Assembly: GCF_000259195.1 (NCBI RefSeq)
Contig: NZ_JH650758.1
Location: 135,740-199,739, forward strand
Source of the DNA: Pseudomonas donghuensis
GTDB lineage: Bacteria > Pseudomonadota > Gammaproteobacteria > Pseudomonadales > Pseudomonadaceae
Length of the DNA: 64,000 nt
Reading direction: 5' to 3'
A model generated the notes under the pieces. That model saw only the letters and a program-made list of their open reading frames with translations. It made no database searches and was not told where the DNA came from. Below are positions 24,167-31,133 of this stretch, piece after piece. A program made the translations under genes and the position numbers. How positions within the stretch are numbered: the stretch's first letter is position 1; every line of letters begins with the position of its first letter.

Positions 24167-25468
24167 ATGTTGAAAACCAGGATCAGTCTGATCGCGCTGG
24201 GGCTTATGGCAGCGACTCAGGCTATGGCCAATGACCAGGCCGAAGCCAAGGGCTTCGTAGAAGACAGCAAAGCCAGCGTTCTGCTGCGCAACGCCTTCAT
24301 CAACCGTGACAAGAAGCACCATACCAAAGACCAAAGCGAGTGGGGCCAGGCCTTCATCGGCAAGTTCTCCTCTGGCTACACCCAGGGCACCGTTGGTGTC
24401 GGTGTCGACGCTTTCGGTCTGTACGCTGTGCGTCTGGACGGTGGTAAAGGCCGCAACGGCGGTGGCGGTATCGACTTCTTCAAGCCGGCGGACGGCGACT
24501 CGCCAACCAACCAGCAGAACTCCCCGCACAATCTGGCCCGTGGTGGCGCAGCAGTTAAATTCCGCATCTCCAACACTGTACTGAAGTACGGTGACCAGAT
24601 GCCGGAACTGCCAGTGCTGCAGTACGACGACGGTCGCCTGCTGCCAGAAAGCTACACCGGTACCCTGATCACCTCCAAGGAGATCAAGGGCCTGGAACTG
24701 AACGCCGGTCGTTTCACCCAGGAAGCCCGCAAGAGTGCTGAAGGCCGTGACAGCGGTGGCCTGAAGTCGATCAACGTATTCGGCGGCAGCTACAAGTTCA
24801 CCGAAAACCTGTCGGCTTCCCTGTACACCTCCGATGTTGAAGATGTACTGAAGAAGCACTACCTGGGCGTGAACTACGTTCACCCTATCGCCGACGACCA
24901 GTCGCTGACCCTGGACTTCAACGGCTACAAGTCGGACATCGACAAGAAGTACGTCGCTGCCGCCGACCTGACCGGTGACTCCAACACCATCTGGAGCCTG
25001 GCGGCCACCTACGCCTTCGGCCCGCACTCGATCACCATTGCGCACCAGCGCAGCACTGGCGACACCGGTTATCAGTACGGCTTCTACCAGAACGCCGGTG
25101 GCGTGGGTGACGGTGGTTCGACCATCTACCTGGCCAACTCCTACTGGTCCGACTTCAACGCTGAAGACGAGCGTTCCTGGCAGCTGGGCTACGGCCTGGA
25201 CTTCGGCGCCTTCGGCGTACCGGGCCTGACCTACAAAGTGGCCTACGTGCGTGGTGACAACATCAACACCCACGGCTTCGGCGAAGGTAAAGAGCGCGAA
25301 ATCTTCAACCAGTTCAAGTACGTGGTTCAGGAAGGCCCTGCCAAGGACCTGTCCGTCAAACTGCGTAGCTCGTTCCTGCGTACTTCTGACAGCGTTCGTC
25401 AGAACGGCTACAACGACGACGGTAACGAAGTCCGCGTATTCGTCGAGTACCCGATCAGCATTCTCTGA
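24167..25468 (+). CDS. OprD-family outer membrane porin (OprE/OprQ-like)
   Basis: Substrate-selective outer membrane channel of 433 residues. The signal peptide (residues 1-22, ending 'ATQAMA') is followed by a mature N-terminus 'NDQAEAKGFVEDSKASVLLR', characteristic of OprD-family porins, then an 18-strand barrel with alternating hydrophobic strands and an end of 'EVRVFVEYPISIL'. The 'GYTQGTVGVGVDAFGLYAVRLDGG' and 'RQNGYNDDGNEVRVFVEYP' regions are typical of the OprE/OprQ branch. AAGGA lies about 8 bases upstream of ATG within an A-rich run. Substrate unknown. A strong terminator follows. Confidence 0.9.
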   Translation: MLKTRISLIALGLMAATQAMANDQAEAKGFVEDSKASVLLRNAFINRDKKHHTKDQSEWGQAFIGKFSSGYTQGTVGVGVDAFGLYAVRLDGGKGRNGGGGIDFFKPADGDSPTNQQNSPHNLARGGAAVKFRISNTVLKYGDQMPELPVLQYDDGRLLPESYTGTLITSKEIKGLELNAGRFTQEARKSAEGRDSGGLKSINVFGGSYKFTENLSASLYTSDVEDVLKKHYLGVNYVHPIADDQSLTLDFNGYKSDIDKKYVAAADLTGDSNTIWSLAATYAFGPHSITIAHQRSTGDTGYQYGFYQNAGGVGDGGSTIYLANSYWSDFNAEDERSWQLGYGLDFGAFGVPGLTYKVAYVRGDNINTHGFGEGKEREIFNQFKYVVQEGPAKDLSVKLRSSFLRTSDSVRQNGYNDDGNEVRVFVEYPISIL

Positions 25469-25488
25469 TAGCTGTCTGGTGTCTCCAG

Positions 25489-25516
25489 CAACCCCGGCCT
25501 AGGCCGGGGTTGTTTG
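25489..25516. terminator. Bidirectional terminator between porin and FMN protein gene
   Basis: CAACCCCGGCC (25489-25499) pairs with GGCCGGGGTTG (25502-25512) around a two-base TA turn, followed by a T-rich run. It overlaps the stop codon of the convergent leftward gene. Confidence 0.85.
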
Positions 25517-27163
25517 TTTTCGGCGCGGGATGGGCTTGATCGTCACTGCCTCGCCGCTCTCTGGCTCGAAGCTGTCGCTGCGGGCCATCCGCCACATCCG
25601 TGCATAGAACTCGCTGTCGATCGCGCCGCTGAGCAATTCGCCAGGCTTGAGGAACACGTGCAACTGGGAAAACAGACGGATCTCGCTGGCGCTGATGCGC
25701 CGCACCAGGTGCTTGGGCTTGAGTTCGGCCGGGTGCTCCAGGCCCGCAGCGGCGAGCATTTCGCCCAGGGCATGCAGGGTGTTGCGGTGAAAGCTGTAAA
25801 CCCTGTCGGCTTTTTCCGGTACTACCAGAGCACGCTGGCGTAACGGATCCTGGGTGGCCACGCCGGTCGGGCATTTGTTGGTGTGGCAGCTTTGCGACTG
25901 GATGCAGCCGATGGCGAACATGAAGCCACGGGCCGAGTTGACCCAGTCGGCGCCAATGGCCAGCACGCTGGCAATGTCGAAAGCGCTGATAATCTTGCCG
26001 CCAGCGCCGATGCGAATCTTGTCGCGCAGGTTCAGGCCCACCAGGGTGTTATGCACGAACATCAGGCCTTCGCGCATCGGCACACCGATGTTGTCGCTGA
26101 ACTCCCGCGGCGCGGCGCCGGTACCGCCTTCCTTGCCATCGACGACGATGAAGTCCGGAACGATGCCGGTGACCAGCATGGCCTTGGCGATGCCCATGAA
26201 CTCCCATGGGTGGCCCAGGCAGAACTTGAAACCCACCGGCTTGCCGCCGGACAGTTGGCGCAGTTGCGCCATGAACTCCAGCAACTGTACCGGGCTGCGA
26301 AAGGCGCTGTGCGCCGCAGGCGAAATACAGTCTTCCCCCATCAGTACGCCACGGGTGGCGGCGATTTCGGCACTGACCTTGTGCCCGGGCAGTATCCCGC
26401 CGTGCCCGGGTTTGGCGCCCTGGCTGAGCTTGACCTCGATCATCTTCACCTGCGGGTCGCGGGCCTGTTCGGCGAAGCGCTGAGGATCAAAACGACCTTC
26501 TGCTGTGCGGCAGCCAAAATAACCGCTGCCGATTTCCCAGATCAGGTCGCCACCATGCTCGCGATGGTAGGGGCTGATGCTGCCCTCACCGGTGTCATGG
26601 GCAAAGCGGCCGAGCTTGGCCCCCTTGTTCAGGGCGCCAATGGCGTTGGCGCTGAGCGCCCCGAAGCTCATCGCCGAGATGTTGAAGATCGACGCCGAGT
26701 AGGGCTGGCGGCACTGCGGGCCGCCGATGCTGATGCGAAACGAGGCGGGGTCGGGCGTTTCGACCGGCAACATGGAATGGCTGATGAACTCGAAGCCCGG
26801 CCGGTAGACATCGTTGAGGGTACCGAAGGCTTTCTCGGCGCTTTCGTTCTTGGCCCGCGCGTACACCAGCGAGCGCTGGGCCCGGGAGAACGGCAGCTTG
26901 TCATCGTCGCCTTCGAGCAGGTACTGGCGAATCTCCGGGCGGATGGTTTCGATCAGGTAGCGGATGTTACCCAGGATCGGGTAGTTGCGCCGCACGGCGT
27001 GCTGGCTCTGGCGCAGGTCATTGAGACCGACCAGGCTGAGCAGTGCGCTGATCAGGGTGAACGGCCAGAGCCAGGAATGGGCAGCGAGAAAGGGCAGGCT
27101 GGCAAAGGTGAAAACAAGGCAGCCGACCAAGCAGGCGTAGCGGCTGGGAAGCGAAGCTTTCAT
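25499..27163 (-). CDS. Membrane-anchored FMN glutamate synthase-like protein
   Basis: Protein of 554 residues related to the central FMN-binding domain of glutamate synthase large subunit (GltB/GlxD, YerD-like group). Two hydrophobic segments at about 8-50 anchor it in the inner membrane. The catalytic part shows 'FNISAMSFGALSANAIGALN', 'DTGEGSISPYHREHGGDLIW', 'KPGHGGILPGHKV', 'DGKEGGTGAAP' and the iron-sulfur-type Cys cluster 'CIQSQSCHTNKCPTGVATQDP'. It lacks the glutaminase and GXGXG domains, so it is not a full glutamate synthase. Real substrate unknown. I chose ATG at 27163 at the start of the membrane segment; a 14-codon upstream extension is open. A LysR gene lies upstream on the same strand. 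Confidence 0.85.
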   Translation of the reverse strand: MKASLPSRYACLVGCLVFTFASLPFLAAHSWLWPFTLISALLSLVGLNDLRQSQHAVRRNYPILGNIRYLIETIRPEIRQYLLEGDDDKLPFSRAQRSLVYARAKNESAEKAFGTLNDVYRPGFEFISHSMLPVETPDPASFRISIGGPQCRQPYSASIFNISAMSFGALSANAIGALNKGAKLGRFAHDTGEGSISPYHREHGGDLIWEIGSGYFGCRTAEGRFDPQRFAEQARDPQVKMIEVKLSQGAKPGHGGILPGHKVSAEIAATRGVLMGEDCISPAAHSAFRSPVQLLEFMAQLRQLSGGKPVGFKFCLGHPWEFMGIAKAMLVTGIVPDFIVVDGKEGGTGAAPREFSDNIGVPMREGLMFVHNTLVGLNLRDKIRIGAGGKIISAFDIASVLAIGADWVNSARGFMFAIGCIQSQSCHTNKCPTGVATQDPLRQRALVVPEKADRVYSFHRNTLHALGEMLAAAGLEHPAELKPKHLVRRISASEIRLFSQLHVFLKPGELLSGAIDSEFYARMWRMARSDSFEPESGEAVTIKPIPRRKQTTPA

Positions 27164-27277
27164 GGATCTTCCGCTGATATGAGAGATCCTTCCTAGGATA
27201 GGCAAAGCATTGGCTTAGAAAACCAGTGGTTTCGGTAAAACACTTTTATCCCCGCCGTGCTTGTCAGGCGGCCGCGC

Positions 27278-28180
27278 TCATGCGCTGGTTTCGGTTGCCT
27301 GAGCAAGTATTTGCAGAAAAGCGTCGGCGGCCCGTGAGCGTCGATGGCGATGGCTGACGGCGAGTAAACCGATGGTGGCCGCAGCTTCCTTCAGGGGCCG
27401 GTAGCACACGCCGCGCTGGTTCAAGGCGCGGGCGCAGGCGGGAACCAACGCAATGCCTTGGCCGGCGGCCACCAAGGCAATGATCGACGTGATCTGGCGT
27501 CCCCTCGGCCCGCGCAGCAAGGGCAGCTCGCAATGCTGGAACAAGCGCTCGATGGCATCGTTGAGGCCGGTGCCCTGTTCGTCGCTGTACAGCACCACAG
27601 GATGGGCTTGCAGCTCAACGAGGCTGATGGTTTCCAGGGCTGCCAGCGGATCGTCCTCAGCCAGCGCCACCAGCAGTGGCTCCTGATCCAGCGGCTGGAC
27701 CTGCAGTTCGTTGAGCTGCGGCGGTGGTAACAGACGGCTCAGACCAATCTCCAGGGAGCCTTCGACGATGTGTTGCCATTGCGCCGTAGAGGCTTCCTCG
27801 ACAAGCGTCAGGCGGACTTCGGGGTAAGCGCGGGAAAACTGCTGAATGGCCTGGGTGAAACGATCGCTCAAGGCCACCGAACTGGCGTAGCCCAGGCTCA
27901 GTTGCCCGGCAGTGCCGGCGGCCAGCTTGGCGGCAAAACGCTCGCTGCGTGTCAGTTGCTCCAGTACGCTGCGGGCATAAGGTACGAATTGCTGACCCTC
28001 GACGGTCAAACTGACGGCGCGGCTGCTGCGTTCGAACAAGCGAAACCCCAGCTGGCTTTCCAGCGCCGAGATCTGTCGGGTCAGTGCTGGCTGGGCCAGG
28101 TGCAGGCGCTGCGCGGCGCGGCCGAAATGCAGGTCGTCGGCGACGGCAATGAAATAGCGCAGTTTTCGCACATCGAGCAT
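27278..28180 (-). CDS. LysR-family regulator, divergent from MFS gene
   Basis: LysR regulator of 300 residues with N-terminal helix-turn-helix ('LRYFIAVADDLHFGRAAQRL', 'LAQPALTRQISALESQLG') and effector domain from about residue 90; the sequence is closest in feel to the BenM/CatM-type branch ('DDLHFGRAAQRLHLAQPALT'). I chose ATG at 28180. It is divergent from an MFS transporter across 97 bases that contain a perfect CCGAATTCGG palindrome, the standard arrangement in which a LysR protein controls the neighbouring exporter. Confidence 0.87.
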   Translation of the reverse strand: MLDVRKLRYFIAVADDLHFGRAAQRLHLAQPALTRQISALESQLGFRLFERSSRAVSLTVEGQQFVPYARSVLEQLTRSERFAAKLAAGTAGQLSLGYASSVALSDRFTQAIQQFSRAYPEVRLTLVEEASTAQWQHIVEGSLEIGLSRLLPPPQLNELQVQPLDQEPLLVALAEDDPLAALETISLVELQAHPVVLYSDEQGTGLNDAIERLFQHCELPLLRGPRGRQITSIIALVAAGQGIALVPACARALNQRGVCYRPLKEAAATIGLLAVSHRHRRSRAADAFLQILAQATETSA

Positions 28181-28204
28181 GTTGCACCTTGAGGTATCAA
28201 TCGG

Positions 28205-28214
28205 TCCGAATTCG
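28205..28214. promoter_or_regulatory. Palindrome in LysR/MFS divergent promoter
   Basis: CCGAATTCGG is a perfect 10-base palindrome midway between the two divergent starts, with CAAT and ATTG further out on either side. Candidate binding site for the adjacent LysR protein. Confidence 0.35.
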
Positions 28215-28277
28215 GTATTGGTCACGGCCAATGACCGCACCTTATAAACATTGCTCGTCACTGTAACGAGTTTTCCC

Positions 28278-29459
28278 ATGCCATCGCGCCTGTCCGCCAC
28301 CCGCTTCGCCATGTTCCTCTGCGGATGCGCCGCGTTTCTGCCGCTCTACGCCACCCAGGGCATTCTCGCCGAACTGGCGCAGAGCTTCGCCGTGGATGCC
28401 CGGCACGTCAGCTGGAGCATCACCGCCACCACCCTGGCCGTGGCCTTGGTCGCGCCCTTTGTCGGCGTGCTGACCCAGCGTTGGAGCCAGAAGGCCGTGC
28501 TGGTGGCAGCAGCCCTGTTGCTCAGCGTACCGGGCTTGATGCTGGCAGGGGCCAGTGACTTGAACAGCCTGCTGCTCTGGCGTTTCGTTCAGGGCATGCT
28601 GATCCCGGTGATCTTCGCCACCAGCGTGGCCTACATCGGCGAGCGCTGGCAGGGCGCGATGGTTACTGAAGTCACCAGCCTGTATGTCGCCGGGACCATC
28701 CTTGGCGGTTTTGCCGGGCGCTTCCTCACGGGGCTGGTGACCGAATACCTGGGTTGGCGCGAAGCCTTCGTGTTACTGGCAATGCTGACCTTGCTGATTG
28801 GCTTGAGTATCCACTGGCTGCTGCCCGGTGGCGGGCGCCTGATCGAAAGCAACCTCACCCACAACCGTATCAGCATGCTGCGCAACAGGCCGTTGCTGGC
28901 GGCCTACCTGGTCGGTTTTTGCGTGCTGTTTTCGCAGATTGCCACCTTCACCTATGTCGGCCTCCATCTGCTGGCCGCGCCCTTCAATCTCGGCGTCGCG
29001 GCGCTAGGTTCGGTCTATGCGGTATTTCTTCTGGCCCTGGTGGTCACGCCGATTGCCGGCAAGCTGGCCGGTGCCAGGCCGCCTGCGCATCTGGTGCTGG
29101 CGGCTGGCGTGCTGGGCCTGCTTGGGTCGTTGCTGACACTGCTCGGCAGCCTGTGGTGGATCGTGTTGGGCCTGGCGTTGAGTTCCACCGGGGTGTTCCT
29201 GGCCCAGGCGGCCGCCAATGCTTTTGTCACCAGCACCGCCAAGCACAACAAGGCCGGCGCCGTGGGTTGCTACCTGACCTTCTACTACCTGGGCGGCAGC
29301 GCCGGCGCGCTGTTGCCGGCGCTGTTCTGGGAACGCTGGGGCTGGCCAGGCTGTGTGCCGCTGATCATGAGCGCGCAATTGCTGGTGATGCTGATTGCCT
29401 GGTACGGCTGGCAGCGCAGCGATGCCGATCATCGCGCACACCGCTGGTGCCGAGAGTAG
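28278..29459 (+). CDS. MFS transporter, YnfM-like
   Basis: Twelve-helix major facilitator protein of 393 residues. Hydrophobic helices begin at about residue 12 and continue to 'LLVMLIAWYGW'. The loop 2-3 motif ('GVLTQRWSQKAVLVAA') and the motif C-like helix 5 ('VAGTILGGFAGRFLTGLV') suggest a proton-coupled exporter. The opening 'FLPLYATQGILAELAQSFAVD' is characteristic of the YnfM group. Substrate unknown; regulation by the divergent LysR gene is likely. I chose ATG at 28278 by the position of the first helix. The stop is 5 bases from the stop of the convergent LprI-like gene. Confidence 0.88.
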   Translation: MPSRLSATRFAMFLCGCAAFLPLYATQGILAELAQSFAVDARHVSWSITATTLAVALVAPFVGVLTQRWSQKAVLVAAALLLSVPGLMLAGASDLNSLLLWRFVQGMLIPVIFATSVAYIGERWQGAMVTEVTSLYVAGTILGGFAGRFLTGLVTEYLGWREAFVLLAMLTLLIGLSIHWLLPGGGRLIESNLTHNRISMLRNRPLLAAYLVGFCVLFSQIATFTYVGLHLLAAPFNLGVAALGSVYAVFLLALVVTPIAGKLAGARPPAHLVLAAGVLGLLGSLLTLLGSLWWIVLGLALSSTGVFLAQAAANAFVTSTAKHNKAGAVGCYLTFYYLGGSAGALLPALFWERWGWPGCVPLIMSAQLLVMLIAWYGWQRSDADHRAHRWCRE

Positions 29460-29464
29460 AACCT

Positions 29465-30619
29465 TTACTGATCCGGGGCGATGGCAAACATCAGCTGGTC
29501 GGCTTCCAGGTAGACGATCGCCTCGCGGCCAATGACGTCCACCGGGCGGGCGGCCACCGCTTCGTGTTCGGGGACGATCTTCTCCAGGCGCTTGCTCACC
29601 AGGTCGACCCGCCAGATACAGGCAAAGCCGCCATTGTTGTCGAAGTACAGGACTGGCCGGGTCGGGCTCCAGGTCGGGTTGACCAGGCTCCAGCCGCCGG
29701 CATCCTTGTCCATCACCCGGTCGTAGGGGTTGCTGTCGCCGGTAAGGTGCGGGTAATAGATCAGCAGGCCGGAGTTGTCCTGGTTCAGGTCGCCACTGAT
29801 CTGCGCCTTGGCAAAACGCTTGCTGTTGGACTCGGCCGCGTACAGTTGCGTTGAAGGTTGCGGCGCAGCCTTGGAGCCCAGTTTGTAGGCCATGCTTTGC
29901 TGCGCTTCGCCGCTCAGCTTCTGCCGGTAGTAGAACACCCCGTCAATGATCCCGGCATAGCGCCGGCCCTGATCGTTGGCGGTGATACTGTTCCAGCCAT
30001 CAAAGCGCACATTGCGCGCGAACGGGTGCAGGCCAGGGCGAGCATCGGAGTATTCGTAGAGGGTGCCGATCGGGCGGCTGTCATAGATATTGCCGGGGTT
30101 GCTGCCTTCGTCATCCTGCTTTTCGGAAACGAACAACACCACGTTCAGCACGCCATCGAGGGTGGCGACGTCCACCAAGTAGGCAAAACTGTCTTCGCTC
30201 ATGTCGGCGACGGTGGCCAGGGGAAAGCGCTGCCACGGCTCATCCTCGACCTGCGTGTAGCGCTGATCGCGAGGCAGGGGCTGGAGGCTCTTGGGATCGA
30301 TCTGTGTGAGTGCCGGTACCGGTGTCAGTAGCTTGATCTGCTGGTCGTAGGCGACTTCCAGGCAGGCGGCGGTCTCGCAGCGATTGCGCACTTCGCGCAG
30401 CCAGAAGTTCTCCAGCTCACGGAAGATCTTGCGGTCCTTGAGCGGCTTGTAGCGTTCGTTGAGCGTATCGTCCTTGGCCGACAGCGACGGCGTGGTGCAG
30501 ATGGCGGTTTCCAGCAGGGTGCTGGCCTTGCTGCAGTCAAAGCCCGCGGCAACGGTTGCAGGGCTGTGCAGGCAGGCAGCGAAAAGGGCAGCAAGGAGCA
30601 GGCGCGCGGGGGCTTTCAT
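29465..30619 (-). CDS. Secreted protein with LprI-like N-terminal domain
   Basis: Protein of 384 residues with a signal peptide ('LLLAALFAACLHSPATVAAG'), then a short Cys-containing DUF1311/LprI-type domain (about 25-90: 'FDCSKASTLLETAICTTPSL', 'LNERYKPLKDRKI', 'EVRNRCETAACLEVAYD'). A larger C-terminal domain of unknown type is rich in beta strands ('IIDGVFYYRQKL', 'YFDNNGGFACIWRVDL'). LprI-type domains are found in lysozyme inhibitors, so a periplasmic role is plausible but unproven. I chose the ATG at 30619 that begins the signal peptide; the frame is open to an ATG directly after the immunity gene stop, but that extension has no targeting signal. Confidence 0.7.
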   Translation of the reverse strand: MKAPARLLLAALFAACLHSPATVAAGFDCSKASTLLETAICTTPSLSAKDDTLNERYKPLKDRKIFRELENFWLREVRNRCETAACLEVAYDQQIKLLTPVPALTQIDPKSLQPLPRDQRYTQVEDEPWQRFPLATVADMSEDSFAYLVDVATLDGVLNVVLFVSEKQDDEGSNPGNIYDSRPIGTLYEYSDARPGLHPFARNVRFDGWNSITANDQGRRYAGIIDGVFYYRQKLSGEAQQSMAYKLGSKAAPQPSTQLYAAESNSKRFAKAQISGDLNQDNSGLLIYYPHLTGDSNPYDRVMDKDAGGWSLVNPTWSPTRPVLYFDNNGGFACIWRVDLVSKRLEKIVPEHEAVAARPVDVIGREAIVYLEADQLMFAIAPDQ

Positions 30620-30662
30620 CGGACGTCCATGTGAATACAAGCGGGGCGCGGATGATACGTCA

Positions 30663-30691
30663 GCGGCGGCCATAGCGGAATTGGCCGCCGC
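30663..30691. terminator. Perfect 10-bp stem-loop after immunity gene
   Basis: GCGGCGGCCA (30663-30672), nine-base loop, TGGCCGCCGC (30682-30691). It lies 10 bases past the stop of the leftward immunity gene and probably ends or stabilises the T6SS effector transcript. There is no T-run. Confidence 0.55.
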
Positions 30692-30700
30692 AGCTTTCAT

Positions 30701-31132
30701 TCATCCTGCCAGAACCGAATCCACCTCGGACTGCTTCTCCGGGTTGTTGGCCAGAAAGTCCTGGAGGTAGCTTTTGATCGCTGCCTTGTTGGCACTTTGC
30801 GCCAGGGCGGCGCGGTAGAGTTTGGTGTATTCGGGGGAATTGAAAATCCGATAGTGGATGCTTTCCAGCCAGTCACTGGCCTTTTCTTTAAGGGAGTCGG
30901 TGACTTCAATCACTGCTTCGACATAGTTGGCGGGGTCGAAGGATTCAGCCATACCGATTATTTCCTTCATGACGTCGCCATATTCGCAGTCATCGTCCAG
31001 GTGCGACAGCATGACCGGAAGGTATTGCGTGTCGCGGGTCTGCGCCATGTCGCGCAGTATTTTGGAAAAACGCGCCACCTCAGCGTCGCTGTTGAAGGTT
31101 GCACAGTCGTTGAGGGCTTCTGTCAGGCTCAT
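30701..31132 (-). CDS. Candidate immunity protein (Imm30-like) for Rhs toxin
   Basis: Acidic, fully helical protein of 143 residues with no signal peptide, so cytosolic. The segments 'LPVMLSHLDDDCEYGDVM', 'EIIGMAESF', 'KASDWLESIHYRIFNSPEY' and the closing 'FLANNPEKQSEVDSVL' resemble the Imm30 family of polymorphic-toxin immunity proteins as I remember it. Its ATG is one base after the rhs stop codon, and a strong GGAGG ribosome binding site lies inside the last codons of rhs, so translation follows that of the toxin. It should bind and neutralise the C-terminal toxin domain in the producer and its siblings. Base composition is less GC-rich than the T6SS core. Confidence 0.72.
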   Translation of the reverse strand: MSLTEALNDCATFNSDAEVARFSKILRDMAQTRDTQYLPVMLSHLDDDCEYGDVMKEIIGMAESFDPANYVEAVIEVTDSLKEKASDWLESIHYRIFNSPEYTKLYRAALAQSANKAAIKSYLQDFLANNPEKQSEVDSVLAG

Positions 31133-31133
31133 C

